From contig NZ_NIWW01000004.1 in assembly GCF_002201535.1 (NCBI RefSeq), positions 248,001 to 312,000 on the forward strand: a DNA stretch of 64,000 nt, given 5' to 3'. Below the pieces are notes generated by a model that did no database searches, was not told where the DNA came from, and worked only from the letters and a program-made list of their open reading frames with translations. This DNA is from Lacimicrobium sp. SS2-24 (GTDB lineage Bacteria > Pseudomonadota > Gammaproteobacteria > Enterobacterales > Alteromonadaceae). Of this stretch, positions 37,175 through 46,417 are shown one piece after another; positions within the stretch are counted from its first letter, which is position 1, and the number at the start of each line of letters is the position of its first letter. A program made the position numbers and the translations under genes.

Positions 37175-37783
37175 CTAAAACAGGTCCACGTTTTTATCTA
37201 ACGACTTGTACTTGAGACGTAAACGGTACTCGCTCTCCCTATCCAAAATGGTGCTGTTATGCAAAGAGCGTATCTTTTTAATGTGAACCGTGCCCTCACC
37301 CGGTAGAAAATATACCTTGCGGGGATAATCGGAGAGCACATCACTGGCAATCACCGGAATGTTCTCTCTTTTGAGGTAGTCAAACGTAAAATCGACATTG
37401 CGCTCTCCCACATTGCTGAGCATAAAACCTCTCATCACATTACCGCCCCCAAACACCTTGGCGACCAGATTGTGCCGCTTGGCCCCGAGCTTCAGCATCT
37501 GGTTGATCAGAATTTCCATGGCGTAGCCCCCATAGCGGGCCGACTCAGATAAAATAGAAGGCTTAGGTCCCTGGTCACTGGGCAGCAAGTAATGGTTCAT
37601 GCCGCGAATACCATTTGAGGGATCATGCAAACACACTGACACACAAGACCCTAACACGGTGACGATCATCGTATCGTCAAAGGTGGCGTAAAACTCACCG
37701 GGTAAGATTTTTACCGCGTTGTGCTTAAAGTGGCTGTCGAAGTAACGATTAGCGTAAAGCTGGGGTTCCGCACACTCTGTCAT
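37175..37783 (-). CDS. cheD: Chemoreceptor glutamine deamidase
   Basis: The 202-residue protein shows the CheD hallmarks: VTVLGSCVSVCLHDPSNGIRG, with the catalytic cysteine in GSC and a following histidine segment (GMNHYLLPS), then AKVFGGGNVM and NVGERNVDF. CheD deamidates receptor glutamines and may interact with phosphorylated regulators. It overlaps cheR by 4 bases and ends 8 bases before cheB. This arrangement, cheR-cheD-cheB, is common in accessory chemosensory systems of proteobacteria. Confidence 0.96.
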   Translation of the reverse strand: MTECAEPQLYANRYFDSHFKHNAVKILPGEFYATFDDTMIVTVLGSCVSVCLHDPSNGIRGMNHYLLPSDQGPKPSILSESARYGGYAMEILINQMLKLGAKRHNLVAKVFGGGNVMRGFMLSNVGERNVDFTFDYLKRENIPVIASDVLSDYPRKVYFLPGEGTVHIKKIRSLHNSTILDRESEYRLRLKYKSLDKNVDLF

Positions 37784-38610
37784 GGGGAGGGGGTCCTTAC
37801 TTTGCGGTATACCGTTTTCCCAATAGGTTTAATCAGCGCCGAGGCATTCAGAAAACTCTCAGAGTGCCCGGCGAAATACAAACCATCATCTTTGAGTAAC
37901 GCCGCCAGCCGGTTAAGTACCCGAAGTTGTGTTGGTTTATCGAAATAAATCATAACGTTCCGACAGAAAACCACATCGAACGGGCCCTCTATGCCTTGCC
38001 AGGCACCTTCTGTAAGGTTGAGACGCTGAAAGCGGATGAGGTCGCGAAGCTCGCTAACCACTTTTACCTTACCCTCATTGGCACCTTTACCTTTGAAAAA
38101 GAAGCGTTTTACTCTGCCGGGTGATATATCGGCAATTCTGGCCTGTAAATAGACACCTGCCATTGCTGTACGCAGGACATTGCTATCAATGTCTGTGGCC
38201 AGAATCTCAACAGGGGGCGTCAGACTTCGATAGGCTTCTGCTGCACACATGGCAATAGAATATGCCTCCTCCCCGGTACTGCTGGCCGTGCACCATATTC
38301 GTTGCCGGCCATGGGCCTGCTGGAAGTAGCGATACAAAGCCTCGAAATGATGATGCTCCCGGAAAAAAGAGGTCAGATTCGTTGTCAGGCCATTAACAAA
38401 GTGTTCGACCTCCTGCTGGTTCTCAGCAAGGAACTGAAGATAATCCGCAAAACTCGGTATCTTCAGTACCCGTAAACGCCTCGCCAGGCGGCTATAAACC
38501 ATCGAATCTTTGCTATCTGCCAGCTTAATGCCGGCAGCGTTGTACAGCACTTCTCTGACCCGGTTAAAATCACGCTGGTCAAACTCAAACTCTCTTACTT
38601 CGCTTTGCAT
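37780..38610 (-). CDS. cheR: Chemoreceptor methyltransferase
   Basis: From the ATG at 38610 the protein has 276 residues; a GTG three codons upstream is possible. The N-terminal helical domain (REFEFDQRDFNRVREVLYN) is followed by the S-adenosylmethionine-dependent core: IWCTASSTGEEAYSIAMCA, EILATDIDSNVL, PGRVKRFFFKG and DVVFCRNVMIYFDK. These are the standard CheR segments. The enzyme methylates receptor glutamates. The chemoreceptor encoded just upstream ends in a W-x-x-F pentapeptide of the kind that tethers CheR. Confidence 0.97.
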   Translation of the reverse strand: MQSEVREFEFDQRDFNRVREVLYNAAGIKLADSKDSMVYSRLARRLRVLKIPSFADYLQFLAENQQEVEHFVNGLTTNLTSFFREHHHFEALYRYFQQAHGRQRIWCTASSTGEEAYSIAMCAAEAYRSLTPPVEILATDIDSNVLRTAMAGVYLQARIADISPGRVKRFFFKGKGANEGKVKVVSELRDLIRFQRLNLTEGAWQGIEGPFDVVFCRNVMIYFDKPTQLRVLNRLAALLKDDGLYFAGHSESFLNASALIKPIGKTVYRKVRTPSP

Positions 38611-38638
38611 GACCTGCACACCTTTTCAACGGTTCGAA

Positions 38639-40813
38639 TTAGAAAGACTCCCATTCATCTTCTTCCGGTGAGGCAGCTTTGATATGGCGATTATCCTGCT
38701 GTACCTTCGCTTTATTAGCCGCAACAGGTGCAAGCTTACGCACATTGTCACCGGCCGTTGATTGGCTTGAGTTTGGCGTATTAAAGCGCTCACTTAATTT
38801 AAACATTGAGATTTGCTTAGCCATGCTCTCGGCCTGCGCCTGCAAGCTTTCTGCGGCAGCCGCAGCCTCTTCAACCAAGGCCGCATTTTGCTGTGTGACT
38901 TCATCCATCTGGGATACCGCTTTACCCACCTCGTCGATACCAGATGCCTGCTCTGCTGAGGCGGCCGCGATTTCAGCCATAATGTCGTTCACACGCTTAA
39001 TAGACGTCACTACCTCTTCCATGGTTTTTCCCGATTGGGTGACAAGCTCATTACCGCTTTCAATCTTACCCACTGAGTCAGAGATTAATGACTTAATGTC
39101 TTTGGCGGCGTCAGCTGAGCGCTGGGCCAGTGAACGCACTTCTGATGCGACGACCGCAAAGCCGCGCCCCTGCTCTCCAGCCCGTGCCGCCTCAACGGCC
39201 GCATTTAACGCCAGGATGTTAGTCTGAAAGGCAATACCATCAATCACACCGATGATGTCTGATATTTTCTGTGCCGACTCGTTGATAGAGCCCATGGTGA
39301 CCACCACCTTCTCTATCAGTTCGCCGCCATCGGTCGCTATGGTAGATGCCTGCGAAGCCAGGCTATTGGCCTGATTCGCATTCTCGGAGTTCAGCTTCAC
39401 CGTGCCGGTCAGCTCTTCCATACTGGAAGCCGTCTCTTCGAGGCTTGAGGCCTGCTCTTCTGTGCGACTGGATAAGTCAGCGTTCCCTTGGGCAATCTCC
39501 GATGACGCGGTGTTGATTAAATCTGCCGCACTACGGATTTCTGAAATCATGCCGGACAGGTCATCAACAAAGGAAGAGAGGGCGTCACTAATTTGTTTAA
39601 ATTCACCCTCAAATTCCATCGCCACATTGGTGCTCAAATCCCCCTTGGACAGACTCAACAGGACACGCTTTATCTCATTGATCGCAGCTTTTCTGCCGGT
39701 GATGTCCGTGGCGTACTTAACCACCTTGAAGGGCTTACCATTAAGATCCAGAATCGGGTTGTAGGTTGCCTGAATCCAGACTTCCCGACCTCCTTTGCCG
39801 ACTCTTTTAAATTCATCATTAGAGTAAATACCCGCGTTAAGCTGATTCCAGAACTCCTGGTATTCCTGACTTCTGCGGTAATCCGGCTCAACGAAGATAC
39901 TATGATGCTTGCCTTTTATTTCATCCAGGGTATAGCCCACAGTATTAAGAAAGTTTTCATTTGCCGTAATAATAGTGCCGTCCATATTAAACTCTATGAC
40001 GGCTTGCGATTTACCGATGGCCTCAATCTGACCTTCATAATCCGCATTCTGATTTTTTTGCGCTGTGATCTCAGTGGCGTATTTGACCACCCCTGTTACT
40101 TTTCCGGAGGGGCTTAGAATCGGATTGTAAGAGGCCTGGATCCAGACTTCCTTGCCACTTTTAGTTATACGTTTATACTCTCCGGCCTGGTACTGCCCCT
40201 CTCGCAGACTTTTCCACATATTTGCATAGTCACTGCCCTGGTGCTCTTTTTCTTCGACAAAGATGCGGTGATGCTTACCGACAATGTCCTCGATCCGATA
40301 CCCCATGGTACTCAGGAAGTTCTCATTGGCAGTGATAATATTACCTTCAGGGGTAAATTCGATAACCGCCTGGGAGCGATCCAATGCATCCAACATACCG
40401 CTTTTTAAGATCAGTTCGCTTTGGTCAAGCCACTCAACGGCAGTTCCCGTAGACTTGCCCGCATCATCAAACAGGGGCATCAGCGTCAGCTGAAAGTTTA
40501 GTGAACCTATGCTGATACTCGACGTCATCACCTCTCTGAGGTTTGCCAACATGCCCCGCTGGTGGGCCGGGTTTTTATGAAAGATGTCGATATTCTGACC
40601 AATTAAATTATCCGCCGAGAACTGCGGCAGTACTTTTTGCAGTTCGGCTTCCGCTTTTTTCAGCAGTGCCAGTACCGCTTTATTGGCATAAACGATGGTT
40701 CGATCCGCGTCAGCAATCATGAAGCAACTCGAACTCATTTCCAGAGTCTGGATCTGTCTGTCTGCATTAGCAGAGGCTTGTGTAGAGGGCTTAAAGAGGT
40801 TTAACACGTTCAT
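38639..40813 (-). CDS. Soluble PAS-domain methyl-accepting chemotaxis protein
   Basis: A 724-residue chemoreceptor with no transmembrane helix. An N-terminal PAS-like segment (about residues 20-130) is followed by two related PAS/PAC modules: [19 protein letters not shown] with IFVEEKEHQ (about 145-260) and [19 protein letters not shown] with IFVEPDYRR (about 268-385). A HAMP-like linker and the cytoplasmic signalling domain come next; its hairpin tip has [20 protein letters not shown] and [20 protein letters not shown]. The last five residues, EWESF, match the W-x-x-F tether for CheR and CheB. PAS ligands could be redox state, oxygen or small molecules. AGGAGTG precedes the ATG; it lies between cheW and cheR. 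Confidence 0.95.
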   Translation of the reverse strand: MNVLNLFKPSTQASANADRQIQTLEMSSSCFMIADADRTIVYANKAVLALLKKAEAELQKVLPQFSADNLIGQNIDIFHKNPAHQRGMLANLREVMTSSISIGSLNFQLTLMPLFDDAGKSTGTAVEWLDQSELILKSGMLDALDRSQAVIEFTPEGNIITANENFLSTMGYRIEDIVGKHHRIFVEEKEHQGSDYANMWKSLREGQYQAGEYKRITKSGKEVWIQASYNPILSPSGKVTGVVKYATEITAQKNQNADYEGQIEAIGKSQAVIEFNMDGTIITANENFLNTVGYTLDEIKGKHHSIFVEPDYRRSQEYQEFWNQLNAGIYSNDEFKRVGKGGREVWIQATYNPILDLNGKPFKVVKYATDITGRKAAINEIKRVLLSLSKGDLSTNVAMEFEGEFKQISDALSSFVDDLSGMISEIRSAADLINTASSEIAQGNADLSSRTEEQASSLEETASSMEELTGTVKLNSENANQANSLASQASTIATDGGELIEKVVVTMGSINESAQKISDIIGVIDGIAFQTNILALNAAVEAARAGEQGRGFAVVASEVRSLAQRSADAAKDIKSLISDSVGKIESGNELVTQSGKTMEEVVTSIKRVNDIMAEIAAASAEQASGIDEVGKAVSQMDEVTQQNAALVEEAAAAAESLQAQAESMAKQISMFKLSERFNTPNSSQSTAGDNVRKLAPVAANKAKVQQDNRHIKAASPEEDEWESF

Positions 40814-40816
40814 ATG

Positions 40817-41329
40817 TCACTCCTGATCATCTTGATCGCTTGTATCAAATAGAGCCAGCGTTTCGCTGGAAATAAGGCTTTCAATGTTCACAATAATCAC
40901 CATGGACTCATGCACCTCGGCAAGACCATGTAAAAACTGGGTATCAAAAGCCACGCCGAATTCAGGTGGCGGCTTGATATCCTCATCATTCAGCTTTATC
41001 ACGTCTGAAACCGCATCCACCACAATGCCAACAATGCGGTTACAGACATTCAGCATGATCACGATGGTAAACTCGTTATACGTGGCTTCACCGACGTTAA
41101 ACTTGATGCGCAAATCGACGATGGGCACAATGTCACCACGCAAATTTAAGACGCCTTTGATAAAGGGCGGCGAATTGGCGATTTTGGTCACAGGCTCGTA
41201 GCCACGAATCTCCTTCACCGACATAATGTCCAGGGCATATTGCTCCTGGCCCAGAACAAAACTGAGGAATTCTCGCTCAGGCTCCGACGCACTCTCAGCT
41301 TGCCTTTCTTTCTCGAGTATCTCGCTCAT
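40817..41329 (-). CDS. cheW: Chemotaxis coupling protein
   Basis: The 170-residue protein has the CheW beta-barrel fold: FLSFVLGQEQYALDIMSVKEI, SPPFIKGVLNLRGDIVPIVDL and IVGIVVDAVSDVIKL. CheW links chemoreceptors to the kinase CheA. Its start lies 35 bases inside the end of cheA, and the chemoreceptor gene begins 3 bases after its stop, so all are one unit. The N-terminal extension of about 20 charged residues is a little long for the family. Confidence 0.96.
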   Translation of the reverse strand: MSEILEKERQAESASEPEREFLSFVLGQEQYALDIMSVKEIRGYEPVTKIANSPPFIKGVLNLRGDIVPIVDLRIKFNVGEATYNEFTIVIMLNVCNRIVGIVVDAVSDVIKLNDEDIKPPPEFGVAFDTQFLHGLAEVHESMVIIVNIESLISSETLALFDTSDQDDQE

Positions 41330-43163
41330 AGGTCTGTGCCTCCGCTACTTGTGTATTGACGTCTTCCGCCAGTGATTCCATATCCAGAATAATGGCCACC
41401 TTGCCGTCACCCATGATGGTGGCTCCGGCTGCGCCAGGAACGCGCTTGTAATGCTGTTCTAAACTTTTAATGACCACTTGCTGTTGTCCCAACAGACGAT
41501 CAACCATCAAACCGAATCGCTTCTTGCTTGTTTCGATCAGGATGATAATGGCATCGGTTGGTTCGCCAATGGCACCGTCGATATCCATGCGTTTTGACAA
41601 ATTCAGAATGGGCCAATACTGATCTCTGACCCATAACAAATGCTCATTGGCTATTTGCCGTAACTGGTGAGAGGCCGGTTGAATTGACTCGATAATAGAA
41701 ACCAGGGGTACCACGAAGACCTGATCGGCAGAAGCGACACACATGCCATCGACAATCGCCAGTGTAAGGGGAACGCTGATAGCGAATGCGGAACCTTTGC
41801 CAGCCGATGACTCAATGCTTATGCGCCCACCGATACTCTCAATATTGCGCTTCACTACATCCATACCGACCCCGCGACCGGAGATGTCGGTAACTTGATC
41901 TGCGGTCGAAAAGCCGGGCGAAAAGATTAACTGCCAGATATCTTCATCATTGTCACGGTCAGGAACAGCAATACCATTTTCAGTGGCCTTAGCGAGAATT
42001 CTCTCTTTATTCAGGCCTGCTCCATCGTCTTTAATACTGATGACAATATTGCCACCACGCTGCGCCGCTGCGAGTGTGATCTGCCCCACCTCAGACTTAC
42101 CTTGTGCCACCCTTGGTTCAGGCATTTCTATGCCATGGTCGATACTGTTTCTAACCAGGTGAGTCAGTGGGTCCACCAGCTTCTCAACCAACCCTTTGTC
42201 AATCTCGGTACCCCCACCTTCTATCTTTAATTCAACCTGTTTACCCAGCTGGCCAGCAAGATCTCTGACCAATCGGGGGAAGCGATTGAATACGAAGGAA
42301 ATGGGTAACATCCTCATCGACATCACCGCTTCCTGCAGTTCCCTTGTATTCCTCTCTAGCTCGAGTAATCCCTGTTCCAGCTTTTCCTGATCACGGTCTT
42401 CCGTTTGTTGCCCGACCACGGCTAACATCGACTGAGTGATCACAAGCTCGCCAATGAGGTTCACCAACATATCTATCTTGGAAGTATCAATCCGAATGGA
42501 TTTAGATTCGGAAGCATTTTTACCGTTGCTGGAGGAAACTGGGCGCGCTGGTGCAGGAGCGGGCTTTCTGTCACACCCGGATGTTTTTGGTAAGGACGAT
42601 ACTGAGGCATTGGGTGAGGAGGGCTCGTTATCAAAAAAGCCAAAGCCACTATCATCTTGATTTTCTGACTGTGGCTCTGACTCGAAGAAACCGAACGCAT
42701 CCTCTGCTTCGGAAGTGGTTGATTCAAAAAAGCCGAATCCTCGCTCCTCATTGCCGGAATCAGATTCAGGACAATCGTTATCTATCGTCTCTTGTAATAG
42801 CAGAATAGCCTGATCAATTTCAGCCTGGTTAATAGGTTGAGCGTTACGGTAATCTTCCAGAACGGTTTTCAGTACATCTACCGTTTGCAGTAACTGGTTA
42901 ACGATAGTGGGGGTCAGCTCTTGTGTGCCATTTCGGGCTTTATCCAACAGGTTTTCCATAACATGGGTCAGTCCACCCAACCCGTCAAACCCGAAGATGC
43001 CGCTTCCTCCTTTTATGGAATGTGCTGCACGAAATATGCTGTTGAGATGCTCGGTATCCGGTGATTCGGGCTGAATCTCCATTAACAAGCGCTCCATGGT
43101 TTCCAGATGCTCCTGACTTTCATCGAAGAACACCTGGTGAAACTGTTCCATTTCAACCGTCAT
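41295..43163 (-). CDS. cheA: Chemotaxis histidine kinase with FGFF repeats in place of P2
   Basis: The 622-residue protein has the CheA domains P1 (H48 in FRAAHSIKGGSG), P3 (VNLIGELVITQSM to MSMRMLPISF), P4 with the ATP-binding N box (LTHLVRNSIDHGIE), DDGAGLNK and ISGRGVGMDVV, and P5 (PLTLAIVDGMCV), which resembles CheW. No P2 domain, the usual CheY/CheB docking module, can be seen. The region at about residues 137-222 is a flexible acidic to basic linker with three copies of a short motif: GFGFFES near 142, AFGFFES near 156 and GFGFFDN near 173. Such repeats may dock CheY or CheB instead. Overlaps cheW by 35 bases. Confidence 0.96.
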   Translation of the reverse strand: MTVEMEQFHQVFFDESQEHLETMERLLMEIQPESPDTEHLNSIFRAAHSIKGGSGIFGFDGLGGLTHVMENLLDKARNGTQELTPTIVNQLLQTVDVLKTVLEDYRNAQPINQAEIDQAILLLQETIDNDCPESDSGNEERGFGFFESTTSEAEDAFGFFESEPQSENQDDSGFGFFDNEPSSPNASVSSLPKTSGCDRKPAPAPARPVSSSNGKNASESKSIRIDTSKIDMLVNLIGELVITQSMLAVVGQQTEDRDQEKLEQGLLELERNTRELQEAVMSMRMLPISFVFNRFPRLVRDLAGQLGKQVELKIEGGGTEIDKGLVEKLVDPLTHLVRNSIDHGIEMPEPRVAQGKSEVGQITLAAAQRGGNIVISIKDDGAGLNKERILAKATENGIAVPDRDNDEDIWQLIFSPGFSTADQVTDISGRGVGMDVVKRNIESIGGRISIESSAGKGSAFAISVPLTLAIVDGMCVASADQVFVVPLVSIIESIQPASHQLRQIANEHLLWVRDQYWPILNLSKRMDIDGAIGEPTDAIIILIETSKKRFGLMVDRLLGQQQVVIKSLEQHYKRVPGAAGATIMGDGKVAIILDMESLAEDVNTQVAEAQTYERDTRERKAS

Positions 43164-43171
43164 AAGCGTAT

Positions 43172-43537
43172 TTACCCCAAAACCTTAGCAACCAACTGTA
43201 GGAGCTTAGAAGGGTCGAAAGGCTTCACCATCCAACCTGTTGCACCTGCCGCCTTGCCCTGACTCTTCATGTCACTGCCCGCTTCGGTTGTCAGCATGAC
43301 GATGGGTGTCGCAGCAAACGCCGCCATTTGTCGAAGGGCTTTAACCAGAGATATCCCATCCATATTGGGCATGTTGACGTCTGTTAGCACGAAGTCGAAA
43401 CTATGGTCCTGACAAATGTCCAGCGCATTCTGCCCATCTGTTGCTGCAGTAATGTCATAACCTTCACTTTTTAACGTGACCTCTACCATCTGTCTGATTG
43501 AAGGCGAATCATCAACAATTAGAATCTTCTTACTCAC
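43172..43537 (-). CDS. cheY: CheY-like single-domain response regulator
   Basis: From the GTG at 43537, with GAGGAGA about 5 bases upstream, this is a 121-residue receiver: KKILIVDDSPSIRQMVEV, FVLTDVNMPNMDGISL with the phosphorylated aspartate, IVMLTTEAGSD with the conserved threonine, and MVKPFDPSKLLQ with the lysine. The frame continues upstream to 43708, but this extra part resembles no domain. It is the first gene of the chemosensory operon, 8 bases before cheA, so it is the natural output of this pathway. Confidence 0.94.
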   Translation of the reverse strand: MSKKILIVDDSPSIRQMVEVTLKSEGYDITAATDGQNALDICQDHSFDFVLTDVNMPNMDGISLVKALRQMAAFAATPIVMLTTEAGSDMKSQGKAAGATGWMVKPFDPSKLLQLVAKVLG

Positions 43538-43930
43538 CGTTATCTCCTCGTTCACCCGCTTCGGTGCGGACAACCTTCCTTTTAGCTGTCGATTAACTCC
43601 CCTGTCATGAAGAAAAAGATGCTTTAAATCGTCATAACAGGACGTCAGTGCATCTGAGTATAAACCCATAAATTCGTGACTCAGGCTGGATTCTGGAAAC
43701 ATTGACATATGTCAAGTTTTGCAGATGACAGCAGGGCTAAGTCCAGACTTGCAGCTATATTGTTGGTAAAGCAGAGACAGGCTGAGTGCTAACAGCGAGA
43801 TTATCGTGCGCCTGGAGGTTTACCGGTTTTCAAAGCGGCAAACCTATCTCATGTGCCTGCACTGCACTTGCGAGAAAGATACACAAAGAGAGTAACGCGA
43901 AGGCCAACACGTTTTCAGACTTAAAAATGG
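43538..43930. promoter_or_regulatory. Divergent promoter region of the che operon and the receiver-EAL gene row
   Basis: This gap of about 393 bases separates the minus-strand chemosensory operon from the plus-strand signalling genes and should hold both promoters. The left part (to 43708) is open in the cheY frame but has no recognisable protein content. I found no clear sigma-54 or sigma-28 promoter in it. Confidence 0.4.
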
Positions 43931-45091
43931 ATGAATGCTGTGAAACAAAAATTGTTAATTGCTGATGACGAGAGCGACATCAGAGATCTTCTCAAAGAGT
44001 TGTTCGAACACGACTTCTCTCTTTTGTTTGCCAAGAACGGGCAAGAAGTGATGGAGCAGATCAAAAGTAACCCTGCGCTCATAATTCTGGATATGCACTT
44101 ACCTGGCTTGTCGGGAATCGAAATCTGTCAGCATCTGGCAGAGATCAGTGTTGAGGAGAGACCTTCGGTCATTGTGCTCAGTGGTGATACCTCTGATGCA
44201 TTAGTCAAACAGGCCTATAGCCTCGGCGTCAGCGATTATATCGGTAAGCCTTTTAACCTCGTGACGTTCCATGAACGCGTGGTGAGGTTCGCTGATGACA
44301 TCAACTCTATTCAGAAATTACAGCAAAAGGACAAGGAAATTCAGTCTCTTGCACAAACTGCCATGAAGCAGGCGTCTTCTTATGGCAGAGCACTTGAGTT
44401 AGTTGCAAAACTGAATGACTGTGACACCCCTCTGGATATTATGCGTGCTGTGGCAAACAACCTGCTTAATCAGGATCTTAAAATTGCCATTCAATTACGC
44501 TCAGATTCACAGACCTTTAATTATGATGTCGATACTCAGGAATGCTCACCGATCGAGCTACAGATCTTTGATGTACTCAAAGATCATGGACGGATTTACC
44601 ACTTTGGTCGGCGCACCATCTTCAATGATCAACATGTCTCGATTCTGGTCAAGAATATGCCCTATGAGGGTACCTTCTCGTTTGATGCCGTATTAGATGT
44701 TGCTGCTAAATTAATCCTGGCGGTGAACTCACGTTTTGTTTCGCTTCTGGAACATCAGTCACTGATCAGTACGCGCGATACATTGCAATCTGCCATGCAA
44801 ATGTTGTCTCAGGGCATTAATAGTATGGAAGCAGAGCGCAGAGAGTTGATTGAACAGATTGAACTTAAAATTGGGCTTAGCTTTCACGAACTCGATATGA
44901 CTGAAGCACAGGAACAGTTTTTTATGCAGTTGATTGAAAATCAATTGCGCAACCGGGAAAAGAGCACCAATCTGGCACCGCTGCAACAACTGATCACATC
45001 CTGTGTGGATGGAATGATGCTCTCTGAATCGAGTAAAGCCCTGAGAAAAGAGCATGTTGAGGTTTCTGATTCTGATGTAGAACTCTTTTGA
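43931..45091 (+). CDS. Receiver protein with uncharacterised C-terminal output region
   Basis: A 386-residue protein. The receiver domain occupies about residues 1-125 (KLLIADDESDIRDLLKELF, ALIILDMHLPGLSGIE with D54, VLSGDTSDALV and DYIGKPFNLVTF). A coiled-coil-like helix (about 126-150) leads to a C-terminal domain with MRAVANNLLNQDLKIAIQLR and SFSFDAVLDVAAKLILAVNSRF. I cannot assign this domain; it has some GAF-like spacing but no clear family. No DNA-binding or enzyme motif is seen. It starts the plus-strand signalling set, so may be a phosphorylation-dependent adaptor. Confidence 0.85.
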   Translation: MNAVKQKLLIADDESDIRDLLKELFEHDFSLLFAKNGQEVMEQIKSNPALIILDMHLPGLSGIEICQHLAEISVEERPSVIVLSGDTSDALVKQAYSLGVSDYIGKPFNLVTFHERVVRFADDINSIQKLQQKDKEIQSLAQTAMKQASSYGRALELVAKLNDCDTPLDIMRAVANNLLNQDLKIAIQLRSDSQTFNYDVDTQECSPIELQIFDVLKDHGRIYHFGRRTIFNDQHVSILVKNMPYEGTFSFDAVLDVAAKLILAVNSRFVSLLEHQSLISTRDTLQSAMQMLSQGINSMEAERRELIEQIELKIGLSFHELDMTEAQEQFFMQLIENQLRNREKSTNLAPLQQLITSCVDGMMLSESSKALRKEHVEVSDSDVELF

Positions 45092-45105
45092 GAGTGAGAG
45101 CAACG

Positions 45106-45186
45106 ATGAGCAAAGTCAAAAAATTGTATGGGCAAGTGAGGTTCACTTACTCAACTAAAGCTGCCAGTGTATGGCACAGGAGATAG
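45106..45186 (+). CDS. Possible 26-residue leader ORF before the EAL gene
   Basis: A short frame opens at an ATG at 45106 after a purine-rich GAGAG and ends with TAG at 45184-45186, inside the AGGAGATAG that acts as ribosome-binding site for the next gene at 45191. It encodes a basic peptide (MSKVKKLYGQVRFTYS start). A dyad AAGTGA-GGT-TCACTT (45134-45148) lies within it. It could couple translation, but it may be chance. Confidence 0.25.
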   Translation: MSKVKKLYGQVRFTYSTKAASVWHRR

Positions 45187-45190
45187 GCTG

Positions 45191-46402
45191 ATGTCTCATA
45201 TCGTAATTATTGAGGATGTCACAGAAATCGGTCTTAACCTTTGTGAATTTGCAGAGCATGCTGGTTTCTCCAGTCGTTTCTTTTCCCGGTTTGATGAAGC
45301 CACTCTGTCCGATTTACAGGATGCCTCACATATTATCCTTGATCTGAATATGCCCGGGCATGATGGCCTGGATGTACTCGAGGTACTCAGCAAAGAACGA
45401 ATCCATGTACCTATTATTCTGTGCTCCGGTGTGGCAGAGGATATCATCGACAGTGCGGTGGATGTATTGCAAGAGTCTGGGCTGGTTTTTGGTGGCAAGC
45501 TGCCAAAGCCTTTTAGCTATGAGCAGTTTAAGGACTTAGTGACCGGAGTGGCATTGCCAGCATTGAGCGAAAAATCCCGAATCACGCCCAGAAAGCAAAT
45601 CAATTTGACCCGGGGTGATCTTGCGATCGCAATACGAAGAAATTGGTTTTATCCCGTATTTCAACCACAGATCGATGTAGAGACGAACACGGTGTTTGGT
45701 GTGGAATGCCTTGCCAGACTCAATCATCCGTTATTTGGCCAGTGTGGACCAGATGCCTTTATTAGCAAATTGGTACAAACAGAACTGATCGATACCTTTA
45801 CAGAACATTTCATCGCCGAGTCACTGTGCCGGCTGGCAAAGATAGGCTTCCCCCCGCAGATGCGAGTGTCATTTAATATCGACCCCAATTCATTGCGCAA
45901 AAATTTTCTGGCCAACCTGGCGGCCCATGTTTCCGATCACTACATCAAAGCCAGTCAGATCTGTCTGGAGATTACCGAGCTATCTGCCGTCGCCATGTCA
46001 AAAGAACTTAAATCCATCCTGACCAAACTCAGAGTGCATGGTTTTCATATTTCCCTGGATGACTTTGGCACCGGTTTTTCAACGGTGCATGAGCTTGATC
46101 TTCTGCCCTTTAATGAACTGAAAATTGACCGTTCATTTGTATCTCACCTTACTGAGCGTTCCGGCACCCTGACCATTATCAAACACACTCTGGGTCTGGC
46201 AGCAGATATGAAGCTACTGGTTATTGCCGAAGGCGTGGAAACATCGGAACAAGTGGAACACTTAAAAGCGTTAGGATGTAAATATATGCAAGGTTTCTAT
46301 TACTCCAAACCTCTTGAGCTCAGCGCCTTAGAATCTTTTTTAGTAAACTATCCACAGCAGCCCACCCCTGCGGGAAGTGGCGTGGAAAACCGGCACGATT
46401 AG
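45191..46402 (+). CDS. Receiver-EAL cyclic-di-GMP phosphodiesterase
   Basis: The product has 403 residues from the ATG at 45191, with AGGAG upstream. The receiver (about residues 1-125) has IVIIEDVTEIGLNLCEFAE and ASHIILDLNMPGHDGLD with D51. The EAL domain (about 140-390) shows GVECLARLNHP, VSFNIDPNSLR, ICLEITEL, SLDDFGTGFSTVHEL, KIDRSFV and IAEGVETSEQV. The catalytic residues are present, with the EAL itself as ECL. It should hydrolyse cyclic-di-GMP and so lower it, favouring motility over attachment. Placed next to the chemosensory operon it links the two signalling layers. Confidence 0.93.
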   Translation: MSHIVIIEDVTEIGLNLCEFAEHAGFSSRFFSRFDEATLSDLQDASHIILDLNMPGHDGLDVLEVLSKERIHVPIILCSGVAEDIIDSAVDVLQESGLVFGGKLPKPFSYEQFKDLVTGVALPALSEKSRITPRKQINLTRGDLAIAIRRNWFYPVFQPQIDVETNTVFGVECLARLNHPLFGQCGPDAFISKLVQTELIDTFTEHFIAESLCRLAKIGFPPQMRVSFNIDPNSLRKNFLANLAAHVSDHYIKASQICLEITELSAVAMSKELKSILTKLRVHGFHISLDDFGTGFSTVHELDLLPFNELKIDRSFVSHLTERSGTLTIIKHTLGLAADMKLLVIAEGVETSEQVEHLKALGCKYMQGFYYSKPLELSALESFLVNYPQQPTPAGSGVENRHD

Positions 46403-46417
46403 ACGAGCATAAAAACC

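Noticed and set aside
43538-43708. N-terminal extension of the CheY protein
   Set aside because: The frame is open but has no domain character, and a strong ribosome-binding site precedes the GTG at 43537.
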